The notes under the pieces are model-generated. The model saw only the letters and a list, made by a program, of their open reading frames with translations, did no database searches and had not been told where the DNA came from. A DNA stretch of 64,000 nt from Rathayibacter sp. VKM Ac-2754 (GTDB taxonomy: Bacteria; Actinomycetota; Actinomycetes; Actinomycetales; Microbacteriaceae), in the NCBI RefSeq assembly GCF_009807095.1, contig NZ_WUCC01000001.1:124001-188000 (forward strand), in the 5' to 3' direction. The translations under genes and the position numbers were made by a program. Positions 19,290 through 27,599 of this stretch are shown piece after piece. Every line of letters starts with the position of its first letter. Positions within the stretch are counted from its first letter, which is position 1.

Positions 19290-20867
19290 CTACTTGCCGT
19301 GCTGCTCCGCGACCAGCGAGACGACCTCGTCGTACTTCGGCGAGTTCATGAAGTTGTCGACGGAGACGTGGATCGCGCCCGGAGTGCGCTGGCGGGCGCG
19401 CTCGGTGAGCTCGGCCTGGGTGATGACCAGGTCGACGTCGTCCTCGAGGGCCGCGATCGCCTTGTTGGTGACCGAGACGTCCTCGAAGCCCGCCTTCTTC
19501 ATCTTGTTGCGGAGCACCGAGGCACCCATCGCGGAGGAGCCCATGCCGGCGTCGCAGGCGAACACGATGTTGCGCACCTGAGTCGCGGTGGTCGTCGCCG
19601 AAGCGCCGTCCTGCGCCGGGGCGCCGCTCTGGCCGAGCAGGCCCGCGACGGCGCTGTCCTTGCCCTTGTTGGACGAGTTCGCGGCCACGGCGGCGGCGAG
19701 CTTGTCGTCGCCGGCCTCCATCGCCTCGAGGTCGCGCTTGCGGCTGCCCCGGATGATGAACGAGGCGACCGCGAACGACACAGCCATCGAGAGCAGCACC
19801 GAGAGGATGACTCCGAGGTAGCTGTCGCGCGACGTCTGCAGGAGCACCGCGATGATCGAGCCGGGCGAGGCGGGAGCGACGAGACCCGAGTCGAACGCGA
19901 CGTTGGTCGCGACTCCGGTCATGCCGCCGAGGATGACGGCCGCGACCAGCGCGGGCTTCATCAGCACGTAGGGGAAGTAGATCTCGTGGATGCCGCCGAC
20001 GAAGTGGATCAGCGCGGCGCCGGGAGCGGAACCGCGGGCGATGCCGACTCCGAAGATCGCGAAGGCCAGCAGGACGCCCATGCCGGGGCCGGGGTTCGCC
20101 TCGAGGAGGAAGAGGTACGACTTGCCCTGCTCCTGCGCCATGACGGTGCCGAGCGGGGTGAGGACACCCTGGTTGATGGCGTTGTTGAGGAACAGGATCT
20201 TGGCCGGCTCGATGAAGATCGAGGTCAGCGGCAGGAGACCCGCGTTGACGAGGAAGTCGACGCCGTTGCCGAGGACCGCGGTCAGGAACGAGATGATCGG
20301 CGCGATGCCGAAGAACGCTCCGAGCGAGAGCAGCATGCCCAGGATTCCGGCCGAGAAGTTGTTGACCAGCATCTCGAAGCCGGGCTTGATCTTGCCGTCC
20401 CAGATCGAGTCGACCTTCTTCATGAGCCAGGCGGCCAGCGGGCCGACGATCATGGCGCCGAGGAACATCGGGATCGTGGCGCCGACGATGACGCCCATGG
20501 TGGCGATCGAGGCGACCACTCCACCGCGCGCGCCGTAGACCATGCGGCCACCGGTGTTCGCGATGAGCAGGGGCAGCAGGTAGGTGATCATCGGGCCGAC
20601 GAGGCCGATGTACTGCTGGAAGGTGGCGCCGTCCTCACCCTCGGCGAGGGTGGTGCGGGCACCCTCCCAGCCGATCTGGGCCGCGTCGCCGAAGCCGCCG
20701 AGGATGCCGTTGGGCAGCCAGCCGGCCGCGATGAAGAGCGAGGTGATGAGGCCCCACGCGATGAAGGCCGCGATGTTCGGCATGACCATCCCCGAGAGGA
20801 AGGTGCCGAAGCGCTGGACGTGGACGCGCGCTCCACCGCGCGTCGCCGTCGCTGACGTCGTTGTCAT
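19290..20867 (-). CDS. mtlA: PTS mannitol EIICB component
   Basis: The 525-residue permease that takes up mannitol and phosphorylates it. Residues about 15-345 form the polytopic EIIC domain (GTFLSGMVMPNIAAFIAWG at the start, and the GGIHEIYFPYVLMKP substrate-site motif). A flexible linker about 385-430 follows, then the EIIB domain with the phosphorylated Cys438 in VFACDAGMGSSAMGAS. No EIIA domain is fused. The ATG at 20867 has GGAGAA 8 nt upstream; the open frame upstream of it is low-complexity. Length and order match MtlA of firmicutes and actinobacteria. Confidence 0.95.
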   Translation of the reverse strand: MTTTSATATRGGARVHVQRFGTFLSGMVMPNIAAFIAWGLITSLFIAAGWLPNGILGGFGDAAQIGWEGARTTLAEGEDGATFQQYIGLVGPMITYLLPLLIANTGGRMVYGARGGVVASIATMGVIVGATIPMFLGAMIVGPLAAWLMKKVDSIWDGKIKPGFEMLVNNFSAGILGMLLSLGAFFGIAPIISFLTAVLGNGVDFLVNAGLLPLTSIFIEPAKILFLNNAINQGVLTPLGTVMAQEQGKSYLFLLEANPGPGMGVLLAFAIFGVGIARGSAPGAALIHFVGGIHEIYFPYVLMKPALVAAVILGGMTGVATNVAFDSGLVAPASPGSIIAVLLQTSRDSYLGVILSVLLSMAVSFAVASFIIRGSRKRDLEAMEAGDDKLAAAVAANSSNKGKDSAVAGLLGQSGAPAQDGASATTTATQVRNIVFACDAGMGSSAMGASVLRNKMKKAGFEDVSVTNKAIAALEDDVDLVITQAELTERARQRTPGAIHVSVDNFMNSPKYDEVVSLVAEQHGK

Positions 20868-20947
20868 GTGGTGTGTTCTCCGATTTCTAGGGGTGGGAGC
20901 TCCGGCTGCTCCTGAGGCTGCCGGGTCCTGCGGGACGTGACGGGTGG

Positions 20948-20994
20948 GGGTGGTGCTGTGGGGGGTGGTGCTGTGCTGTACGGGGTGGTGCTGT
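20948..20994. repeat. three short direct repeats before mtlA
   Basis: GGGTGGTGCTGT occurs at 20948-20959, 20963-20974 and 20983-20994, in the 157-bp gap between ptsI and mtlA (minus-strand reading ACAGCACCACCC). Spacing is 15 and 20 bp. It could be a binding-site cluster or simple slippage; no -10/-35 pair stands out nearby. Confidence 0.55.
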
Positions 20995-21024
20995 CTTCGG
21001 GGGACGGTCCTGGGGGACCGGGGA

Positions 21025-22716
21025 TCAGGAGGAGGCGATCGCCTCGGTGACGGCCGATCGCGCGTCGGCGGCGCTGTCGGCCGCGAGGGCGAGCTCGGCG
21101 AACCGCCTGGCCTCGTCGAGGGTGTGCTCGGCCAGCTCGGCGCGGACGTCGGCGAGGGCCGACGGCGACATCGAGAGGCTCGTCGCGCCGAGGCCCACGA
21201 GGACGACGGCGAGCAGCGGGTCCGCGGCGGCCTCGCCGCAGATGCCGACGGGCTTGCCCAGCGCGGCACCGGCGCGGCCGACCTCGCCGACGAGGCGGAG
21301 GACGGCGGGGTGCCACGGGTCCTGGTAGGCCGACACGGTGCCGAGCATCCGGTCGGCGGCGAGGGTGTACTGGGTCAGGTCGTTCGTGCCGATCGACGCG
21401 AAGTCGGCGACGCCGAGGATCCGGTCGGCGAGCAGGGCCGAGGAGGGGACCTCGACCATGACGCCGGCCGTGCGGATGCCGAGCTCCTTCGCCATCGCGG
21501 TGAAGTAGCGGGTCTCGTCGACCGTCGCGACCATCGGCGCCATCACCCAGAGGTCGGCGTCGGTCGCAGCGTCGGCCTGCGCGAGCGCGGTCAGCTGGTC
21601 GCGGAGGATCTGCTCGCTGGCCCGGAGCGCGCGGAGTCCGCGCAGACCGAGAGCCGGGTTCTCCTCGTGGTTGTCGTTGAGGAACGCGAGCGGCTTGTCG
21701 GCGCCGGCGTCGAGCGCGCGGACGACGACCTTCCGGCCGGGGAACGCGGCCAGCAGGCGCGTGTACTGCTCCGCCTGCTCGGCGACCGTGGGCGCCTCCT
21801 TCGCGTCGAGGAAGAGGAACTCGGTGCGGAAGAGTCCGACGCCCTCAGCTCCCAGCTCGACGGCCTGCTCGGCGCCGTCGGCCGAGCCGAGGTTCGCGAG
21901 CAGCGGCACGGCGTGCCCGTCGGCGAGGGCTCCCGGGACGACCGGCGCGGCGAGCATCTCGGCCCGCTGGGCGATCGCGGTCTTGGCCTCGCCGATCTCG
22001 GAGTCGGAGGGGTTCACCGTCACGACGCCGGAGGAGGCGTCGAGGATCACGAGCTGGCCGTCGCGCAGGTCGAGCGCGCCGGCGGTGCCGACGATCGCGG
22101 TGATCGACTTCTCGCGGGCCAGGATCGCGGTGTGGGACGTCGGTCCGCCGTCGCTCGTGACGAGTCCGAGGACCTTGTCGAGGTCGAGCAGGGCGGTGTC
22201 GGCCGGGGCGAGGTCGCGGGCGACCAGCACGAACGGCTCGTCCGACTCCGGGACCCCGGGAGCGGCGACGCCGCGGAGGTGCGCGACGACCCGCTGCGAG
22301 ACGTCGTCGAGATCGGTCGCGCGCTCGGCCATGTAGCCGCCCATCGCCACCAGCAGGTCGCGGAAGCCCGCGAACGCCTCGTGCACCGCGCGCTCGGCGG
22401 TCTTGCCGCCCGAGATCCGCGCCTTGACGTCATCCGCGAGCGAGGGGTCCTCGGCCATCAGGGCCTGGGCGTCGAGCACGTCCTTGGCCGATCCGCCGGC
22501 GCGCTCACCGCGGTGGCGGATGGTCGCGGCCGTGGCCGAGAGCGAGACGACGGCCCGCTCCTCCTCCTGCGCGACGGTCCGCGTGCTGGCGGTGTCCTCG
22601 GGTTCGGGCAGCGGATCCGGCATGCGCAGGATCGGCCCGAGGGCGAGGCCGCGGCCCACTCCGGTGCCCTGGAGCTTCGCGGAGGCGTAGGCGGTCTGAG
22701 GAGTGGACAGCGTCAT
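21025..22716 (-). CDS. ptsI: PTS enzyme I (phosphoenolpyruvate-protein phosphotransferase)
   Basis: The general PTS enzyme that takes phosphate from PEP and hands it to HPr. The 563-residue protein carries the phosphohistidine His195 in GGPTSHTAILARE, the PEP-binding segment EGVGLFRTEFLFL, SIGTNDLTQYTLAADR, and the active-site cysteine in GICGEAAADP. An HPr-binding helical insert occupies about 40-145. Its location between ptsH and mtlA suggests that the whole cell's general PTS supply may be expressed with mannitol genes, unless other copies exist. Confidence 0.96.
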   Translation of the reverse strand: MTLSTPQTAYASAKLQGTGVGRGLALGPILRMPDPLPEPEDTASTRTVAQEEERAVVSLSATAATIRHRGERAGGSAKDVLDAQALMAEDPSLADDVKARISGGKTAERAVHEAFAGFRDLLVAMGGYMAERATDLDDVSQRVVAHLRGVAAPGVPESDEPFVLVARDLAPADTALLDLDKVLGLVTSDGGPTSHTAILAREKSITAIVGTAGALDLRDGQLVILDASSGVVTVNPSDSEIGEAKTAIAQRAEMLAAPVVPGALADGHAVPLLANLGSADGAEQAVELGAEGVGLFRTEFLFLDAKEAPTVAEQAEQYTRLLAAFPGRKVVVRALDAGADKPLAFLNDNHEENPALGLRGLRALRASEQILRDQLTALAQADAATDADLWVMAPMVATVDETRYFTAMAKELGIRTAGVMVEVPSSALLADRILGVADFASIGTNDLTQYTLAADRMLGTVSAYQDPWHPAVLRLVGEVGRAGAALGKPVGICGEAAADPLLAVVLVGLGATSLSMSPSALADVRAELAEHTLDEARRFAELALAADSAADARSAVTEAIASS

Positions 22717-22801
22717 GAGTGCTCGTTCCTGTCGTTCGGTCTCGTCGGTGAGACGGGGAGCGGGGGTGTCGAGTGAAGGTGGTCGCAGGCGACCTGGGGG
22801 T

Positions 22802-22822
22802 GGCGCTGAGAGACTCAGCGCC
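22802..22822 (-). terminator. short hairpin after ptsH
   Basis: A perfect 9-bp stem GGCGCTGAG/CTCAGCGCC with an AGA loop, 5 bp beyond the HPr stop and 85 bp upstream of ptsI. As ptsH-ptsI would normally be co-transcribed, partial termination or mRNA stabilisation of the short ptsH message is more likely than complete termination. Confidence 0.6.
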
Positions 22823-22827
22823 CGGAC

Positions 22828-23094
22828 TCAAGCGTCGTGGTCAGTCGTGAGGAATTCGGCCAGCTCGTCGAGCACGGCCTGCTCGTTGTCGCCCTCGACG
22901 GAGAGGGTGAGCTCGTCACCGTGCTCGATGCCGAGCGAGATGATGCCGAGGATCGACGCGGCGTTGACCGCGGTCGACTCGCCCTTCTTGACGAGGACCT
23001 TCTGGCCCGACTTCGCAGCGGCCTGGCTGAACAGCGAGGCGGGGCGGGCGTGGAGGCCCTTCGAGGATGCGACCTGAACCGTGCGCTCGACCAT
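22828..23094 (-). CDS. ptsH: PTS phosphocarrier protein HPr
   Basis: An 88-residue phosphocarrier between EI and the EIIA proteins. His15 in SKGLHARPAS is the catalytic phosphorylation site. The position of the regulatory serine of firmicute HPr is occupied by Ser47 in AASILGIISLG; whether an HPr kinase exists here cannot be seen. The ATG at 23094 has AGGAGAC upstream. It is preceded by the EIIB-like gene. Confidence 0.95.
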   Translation of the reverse strand: MVERTVQVASSKGLHARPASLFSQAAAKSGQKVLVKKGESTAVNAASILGIISLGIEHGDELTLSVEGDNEQAVLDELAEFLTTDHDA

Positions 23095-23132
23095 GAACGT
23101 GTCTCCTTGAATCTGCAGTCGCCGCGACTGCG

Positions 23133-23525
23133 TCAGTGGTGCCCGGAGTCGGGCTCGGCACTCGGGAGTGCCGTCTGGACGGAGGTGTCCCCACCCGGGT
23201 CCGCCACCACCGCGCGAGCGGCGAGGAGGATCGGGAGGGTGTCGAGCACGGCATCGGCACCGTGCCCTCCGAAGACGTCGTGCGGGAGGAGGGCCGCCGC
23301 GACTCCGACACGCGCCGCCTGCCGGCGGAGCCCGTCGAACTGCGACTCGAGATGCGGCCCCACGAGGAGGACATCCGACTCGGGGAGGGAGTCCTCGAGC
23401 CCCTGGAGGCTCTCCGACCGGAACGAGGCGGTGATGCCCCGCTCCTTCGCGCCCGCTCGCAGCCGGTGGGCCAGGAACGTGCTCGACGCGCCTGCACCGC
23501 AGACGATCAGGATCTTCTGCACCAC
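23133..23525 (-). CDS. PTS EIIB protein, lactose/cellobiose type, without visible partners
   Basis: A 130-residue protein starting MVQKILIVCGAGASSTFLAHRLR. The phospho-accepting cysteine is Cys9 in the C-G-A-G-A-S-S-T loop, characteristic of the lactose/cellobiose (and related) EIIB fold. No matching EIIA or EIIC is in the window. It opens the operon that continues to HPr and EI, and starts at a GTG (23525) with GAGGAGG 5 nt upstream. It might serve a sugar system elsewhere or signal phosphorylation state to the divergent PRD regulator. The C-terminal 20 residues are poorly conserved-looking. Confidence 0.82.
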   Translation of the reverse strand: MVQKILIVCGAGASSTFLAHRLRAGAKERGITASFRSESLQGLEDSLPESDVLLVGPHLESQFDGLRRQAARVGVAAALLPHDVFGGHGADAVLDTLPILLAARAVVADPGGDTSVQTALPSAEPDSGHH

Positions 23526-23785
23526 GTCCGCCTCCTCGCGCCCGGGCCTGCCTCACTGCACAACGTCTTCATTGAAGCATCACGAAGGAGGCGATCACCC
23601 GCCCGGCAGAGAATCTTCCGCGGGGCAGGAAGCGCGGATTCCCGGCCGTCGGCGCGGGGGTCCCGGGCGCGGCGCCGAGATGATTGACTGCGGGGACGAC
23701 GACTCGCGGACCCCGCGACGAGCGGATCCGCCGCCCCGCGGTGGCGCTCCTCGCGACGAACCGGTCCGCACGCCTGGAGCCCTGG
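23526..23785. promoter_or_regulatory. divergent control region between EIIB and MtlR-like gene
   Basis: This 260-bp gap must contain the promoters of both the PTS operon (minus) and the PRD regulator (plus). TTGACT at 23684-23689 is a possible -35 for the plus direction, but no matching -10 is visible at the right distance. Around 23570-23595 the sequence is the most A/T-rich of the gap (CTTCATTGAAGCATC), with CTTCA/TGAAG symmetry that could be a regulator site. Assignment is weak. Confidence 0.35.
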
Positions 23786-25705
23786 ATGCCTGACAACCGC
23801 GAACGCCTGCTGGAGTACCTCTCCCGGGCGGACGGCTGGGTGACGGCGCACGAGCTGGCCGATCGGCTCGGGGTCACCACCCGCAGCGTCCGCAGCTACG
23901 TCACGGCCGTGAAGGCGCAGGCCGCTCCCCTCGAGCCGGTCGAGTCCTCGGCCAACGGCTACCGGCTCGCGCGTGACGCCTATGCGGCCTTCGTCGAGGC
24001 CCAGCGCCTGCGCGACGTCGAGCCCGACACTCCCCGCGACCGGCTCTACAGCCTCGTCCGGCGCCTCGTCGACTCCGACGACGGGCTCGACGTGGTGTCC
24101 CTCGCCGAGGCGCTCGCGGTCAGCGAGTCGACGGTCGAGGCGGATCTGCGCCGGGTGAAGACCCTGGCCGACGAGGCCGGGCTCGCCCTCGCCCGTCGCG
24201 CCTCCTCTGTGCGGCTCGAGGGCAGCGAGGAGGCGCGACGGCGGCTGATCTCGCGGATGTTCCGCGATGAGAGCGCCCAGGGCGTCTTCACCCTCGACGA
24301 CGTGCAGCGCGAGTTCGCCTCCCCCGGACTCGGCGCCTTCAAGACCGAGCTGCTCGCGGAGCTCGAGTCGCGCGGCTACTACATCAACGACTACGGCGTG
24401 AACAGCGTCCTCCTGCACATCGCCATCGCCGTCGACCGCGTCTCGCGGGGCATCGGCGACCCGGCGGGGGCCCGCCCCTCCCCCGCGCTGCACGGCGAGC
24501 TCGCCGCGGTGCTCGCCGAGCTGGTCGAGCGCCACTTCACCACCCGGCTCACCGACGCCGAGCTCGCGCAGCTCGCGATCCTGATGACCACCCGCGTCGC
24601 GACGCCCGGCCAGAACGAGCCCGTGTCCGTCGTCGTCGAGAACTACGTCGACCCGGACGACCTCGCGGTGGTGCGCGAGCTCGTGGCGGAGGTGAACCGG
24701 GAGTACCTGGTCGACCTCGACGACGAGGGCTTCATCGTCCGCCTCGCCCTGCACGTGCGCAATCTGATCGCGCGCGCCTCCGAGGGCGGCTACTCCCGCA
24801 ACCCGCTGACGCGCTCGATCAAGACCAGCTTCCCGATGACGTACGAGATCGCGGTGTTCCTCGCGAGCGGACTGCAGCGCCGCCGCGGGATCGTCGTCAA
24901 CGAGGACGAGATCGCGTACATCGCCCTGCACGTCGGCTCGTTCCTCGAGCGGGTCTCGCGACGCGAGGAGCGGCTCTCGTGCGTGATCGTGTGCCCGAAC
25001 TACTACGACCTCGCGCACATGCTGCGGCTGCGGGTCGAGCGCTCGCTCGGCACCGAGGTCGAGGTGCGCTCCCTGATCACCAGGAGCGACGTCGACTGGG
25101 ACCGCCTCACCGCCGACATCGTCATCACGACGATCGACGAGCGGCCGTACTCCGACGAGGTCGTCGTCGTGCAGCCCTTCCTCACCGACCACGACGTGGA
25201 GGCGGTGCGCCGCGCCATCGCGCGCGTCCGCCGTCATCGCCGGCGTGCGCAGATCAAGGACGAGCTGCTGCAGTTCTTCGACGGGGCGCTGTTCTTCCGC
25301 AACCTGCACGCGCGCGACGAGTCCGCGATGATCCGCCTCCTCGGTGAGCGGATGATCGCCGAGGGCATCATCGACGAGGACTACGTCGACGGCGCCATCG
25401 AGCGCGAGCGGATGAGCTCCACGGCGTTCACCGACAACCTCGCCGTCCCGCACGCGATGGCGATGAGCGCCCGGCGCACCTCCATCGCGATCGTCGTCAA
25501 CGACGTGCCGATGGAGTGGGGCGAGCAGCGGGTGAACGTGATCGCCATGATCGCGTTCGCCTCCGCCGGCCGCAGCACGTTCCAGTCGGTCTTCGACCAG
25601 TTCGTCGAGGTCTTCGCCGAGCGCGCCGAGGTGCAGCGCCTGATCCGCCGCTCCACCGACTTCGGCTCCTTCATCGAAGAGCTGGTCAGGGTGTTCGACA
25701 GCTAG
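23786..25705 (+). CDS. PRD-domain transcriptional regulator of MtlR/BglG type
   Basis: A 639-residue multidomain regulator, probable activator of the mannitol operon. An N-terminal HTH (about 1-60, with HELADRLGVTTRSVRSYVTAV) is followed by a second HTH-like region (SLAEALAVSESTVEADLRRV). Two PRDs with histidines follow (LLHIAIAVDR; RLALHVRNL; YIALHVGSFLER), then an EIIB-like domain (LSCVIVCPNYYDLAHML) and a C-terminal EIIA-Mtl-like domain with NLAVPHAMAMSA. This is the MtlR architecture, in which PTS phosphorylation sets activity. The ATG at 23786 has GGAG 6 nt upstream. The specific role in mannitol control is inferred from position. Confidence 0.9.
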   Translation: MPDNRERLLEYLSRADGWVTAHELADRLGVTTRSVRSYVTAVKAQAAPLEPVESSANGYRLARDAYAAFVEAQRLRDVEPDTPRDRLYSLVRRLVDSDDGLDVVSLAEALAVSESTVEADLRRVKTLADEAGLALARRASSVRLEGSEEARRRLISRMFRDESAQGVFTLDDVQREFASPGLGAFKTELLAELESRGYYINDYGVNSVLLHIAIAVDRVSRGIGDPAGARPSPALHGELAAVLAELVERHFTTRLTDAELAQLAILMTTRVATPGQNEPVSVVVENYVDPDDLAVVRELVAEVNREYLVDLDDEGFIVRLALHVRNLIARASEGGYSRNPLTRSIKTSFPMTYEIAVFLASGLQRRRGIVVNEDEIAYIALHVGSFLERVSRREERLSCVIVCPNYYDLAHMLRLRVERSLGTEVEVRSLITRSDVDWDRLTADIVITTIDERPYSDEVVVVQPFLTDHDVEAVRRAIARVRRHRRRAQIKDELLQFFDGALFFRNLHARDESAMIRLLGERMIAEGIIDEDYVDGAIERERMSSTAFTDNLAVPHAMAMSARRTSIAIVVNDVPMEWGEQRVNVIAMIAFASAGRSTFQSVFDQFVEVFAERAEVQRLIRRSTDFGSFIEELVRVFDS

Positions 25706-25731
25706 CTGTCGAACGCGCGAACCAGCTCTTC
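25676..25731 (+). terminator. two-tier nested hairpin spanning the regulator stop codon
   Basis: An outer stem with perfect 11-bp arms (GAAGAGCTGGT at 25676-25686, ACCAGCTCTTC at 25721-25731) encloses a perfect 22-bp palindrome (25693-25714, arms GTTCGACAGCT/AGCTGTCGAAC). The TAG stop (25703-25705) sits at the centre. The last codons of the gene therefore code for half of the structure. It probably ends transcription; an exact palindrome of this kind may also be bound by a dimeric protein. Confidence 0.75.
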
Positions 25732-25839
25732 CCAGGCGGCAGGTGAGGCGGTCCAGTAGACCGACCTCACCACGGAAGCTCGTGGTGCGCAGCGGCGACC
25801 CTCACTGGGTCGCTCCATCGATAATCTCTGGCGGGGATC

Positions 25840-26065
25840 GGGAGGGCACTGTCGTCCTCTCGCGCCATCCCGCGCCCTACGGGCGCCCGCCAGACCCGAG
25901 CCGGGCGCGAGAGGACGACAGCACCCTCCCTCCGCGTCGGTTCAGAGGAGCCCCACCCTTCCTGAACCCGAGGAGCGGGTGGGGTGCCTCGTCGCGGCTC
26001 CTGGCTCGGGTCTGGCGGGAGCGCCGCAGGCGCTCGGGAGGGAGCCGCGACGAGGCACCCCGCCC
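25840..26065. repeat. composite palindromic intergenic element
   Basis: Three long inverted repeats overlap here. First, 25840-25866 pairs with 25904-25930 (25 of 27 bp). Second, 25977-26001 pairs with 26041-26065 (24 of 25). Third, CCCGCCAGACCCGAGCC (25887-25903) pairs perfectly with 26003-26019. A smaller CCCCACCC/GGGTGGGG stem (25950-25957, 25977-25984) and GAGCGCC-GCA-GGCGCTC are inside. The first two form one arrangement, the third links across them, so alternative folds compete. No gene fits the 25706-26126 gap. Confidence 0.85.
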
Positions 26066-26126
26066 GATCCGGTCGCCGTCCGGCACCGCTGCAGCGCGAG
26101 GTGGCCGGACGCCAGGTCCGCGCCTC

Positions 26127-26972
26127 CTAGGCGAAGGGTGTGGGAGTGATCCCGTACTCCGCGAGCCCCGCCGCTCCCCCGTCGGCGAGGGTGGTGACCC
26201 AGATGCCGTCGCGGTGCACCGCGACCGAGTGCTCCCAGTGCGCCGCCATGCTGCCGTCGACGGTCGCCACCGTCCAGTCGTCGTCGTGCACGAGGGTCTC
26301 GGCGCTGCCCGCCGTGACCATCGGCTCGATCGCGACGACCAGCCCGGGCTTCACCTCGGGTCCGCGCTGGCGCACCCGGTAGTTGAAGACCGGCGGCGCC
26401 TCGTGCATCGAGCGGCCGATGCCGTGGCCGATGTAGTCCGTGAGGATGCCGAAGGCCCGGCCGCGCTTCTCGGCCTCGTCCTCCACGTACTCCTCGATCG
26501 CCGCGCCGACCTCGTTGAGGTGGCGGGCGGAGGCGAGAGCCGCGATGCCGCGCCAGAGCGCCCCCTCGGTCACCCGCGAGAGCTCGGTGCGCGCGGCGAC
26601 CTCGTCGGACCGCTCGGGATCGGGCAGCACGATCGTCATCGCCGAGTCGCCGTTCCAGCCGTCGATCTCGGCGCCGCTGTCGATCGAGACGATATCGCCG
26701 GGGCGCAGCACCCGCGCGCCGGGGATCCCGTGCACGACCTCGTCGTCGACCGACGCGCAGATCGTGTGGCGGTATCCGGGGACCAGCTTGAAGTTCGAGT
26801 GCCCGCCGAGCTCGACGATGGCCGCTTCCGCGACGGCATCGAGCTCGAGGGTCGTCACACCCGGGCGGATGACGGCCCGCACCGCGTGCAGCGACGCGGC
26901 CGTCGCCAGCCCCGGCGCGAGCATCGACCGCAGCTGGTCGGGGGTCTTGTAGAGCGAGGAGCGCAGCGCCAC
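26127..26972 (-). CDS. map: methionine aminopeptidase
   Basis: Removes the initiator methionine from nascent proteins. The 281-residue protein has the dinuclear metal ligands in SIDSGAEIDGWNGDSAM (two aspartates), GHGIGRSMHEAP (His), VAIEPMV (Glu) and WEHSVAV (Glu), and the substrate-contact histidine in VDDEVVHGIPG. It starts at a GTG (26972), 3 bp after adk. It ends the secY-adk-map unit. Confidence 0.97.
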   Translation of the reverse strand: MALRSSLYKTPDQLRSMLAPGLATAASLHAVRAVIRPGVTTLELDAVAEAAIVELGGHSNFKLVPGYRHTICASVDDEVVHGIPGARVLRPGDIVSIDSGAEIDGWNGDSAMTIVLPDPERSDEVAARTELSRVTEGALWRGIAALASARHLNEVGAAIEEYVEDEAEKRGRAFGILTDYIGHGIGRSMHEAPPVFNYRVRQRGPEVKPGLVVAIEPMVTAGSAETLVHDDDWTVATVDGSMAAHWEHSVAVHRDGIWVTTLADGGAAGLAEYGITPTPFA

Positions 26973-26975
26973 GGC

Positions 26976-27599
26976 TCAGGCGGCCGACGGGTCGTCGACC
27001 AGTCCGCCGACCCGGTGGCCCTCGAGGGCCGTCACGATCCGGTCGGTGACCTCGTCGACAGGTCCGAGACCGTCGACGACCACGACCAGCCCGCGGGCGG
27101 CGTACACGTCGATGAGCGGCGCGGTCTGCTCCTCGTAGAGGGCCAGGCGACGACGGATGACGTCCTCCGTGTCGTCGCTGCGACCCTGCTCGGTCGAGCG
27201 CTTGAGCAGCCGTCCGACGACCTCGTCGGGGTCGGCCGTCAGCTGCACGACGGCGTCGAGCCGGTTGCCGTCGGCGGCCAGGATGCGGTCGAGCTCGTCG
27301 ACCTGCTCGGTCGTCCGCGGGTACCCGTCGAGCAGGAACCCGGTCGACGCGTCCGCCTCCTGGAGCCGGTCGTGCACGATCGCGTTCGTCAGCTCGTCGG
27401 GCACGTACTTGCCCGCATCGAGGTAGGCCTTCGCCTGCAGGCCGAGCTCGGTCTCGTTCGCGACGTTCATCCGGAAGATGTCGCCGGTCGAGATGGCCGG
27501 GACGTCGAGGACCTCGCAGAGTCGAGCGGCCTGAGTGCCCTTGCCGGCGCCGGGAGGGCCGATCAGCAGGAGACGGAAGCCGACCGGGGTCGAGATCAT
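26976..27599 (-). CDS. adk: adenylate kinase
   Basis: Balances AMP, ADP and ATP. The 207-residue protein has the P-loop GPPGAGKGT at 14-22, [21 protein letters not shown] and a short LID ([13 protein letters not shown]) without the zinc cysteines of the long form. The ATG at 27599 overlaps the secY stop by 4 bp. The secY-adk-map order is standard. Confidence 0.97.
   Translation of the reverse strand: MISTPVGFRLLLIGPPGAGKGTQAARLCEVLDVPAISTGDIFRMNVANETELGLQAKAYLDAGKYVPDELTNAIVHDRLQEADASTGFLLDGYPRTTEQVDELDRILAADGNRLDAVVQLTADPDEVVGRLLKRSTEQGRSDDTEDVIRRRLALYEEQTAPLIDVYAARGLVVVVDGLGPVDEVTDRIVTALEGHRVGGLVDDPSAA

Noticed and set aside
16818-25705. The mannitol PTS block as a recently acquired island
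   Set aside because: No integrase, tRNA, flanking direct repeats or change in base composition is visible; it looks like a resident operon.
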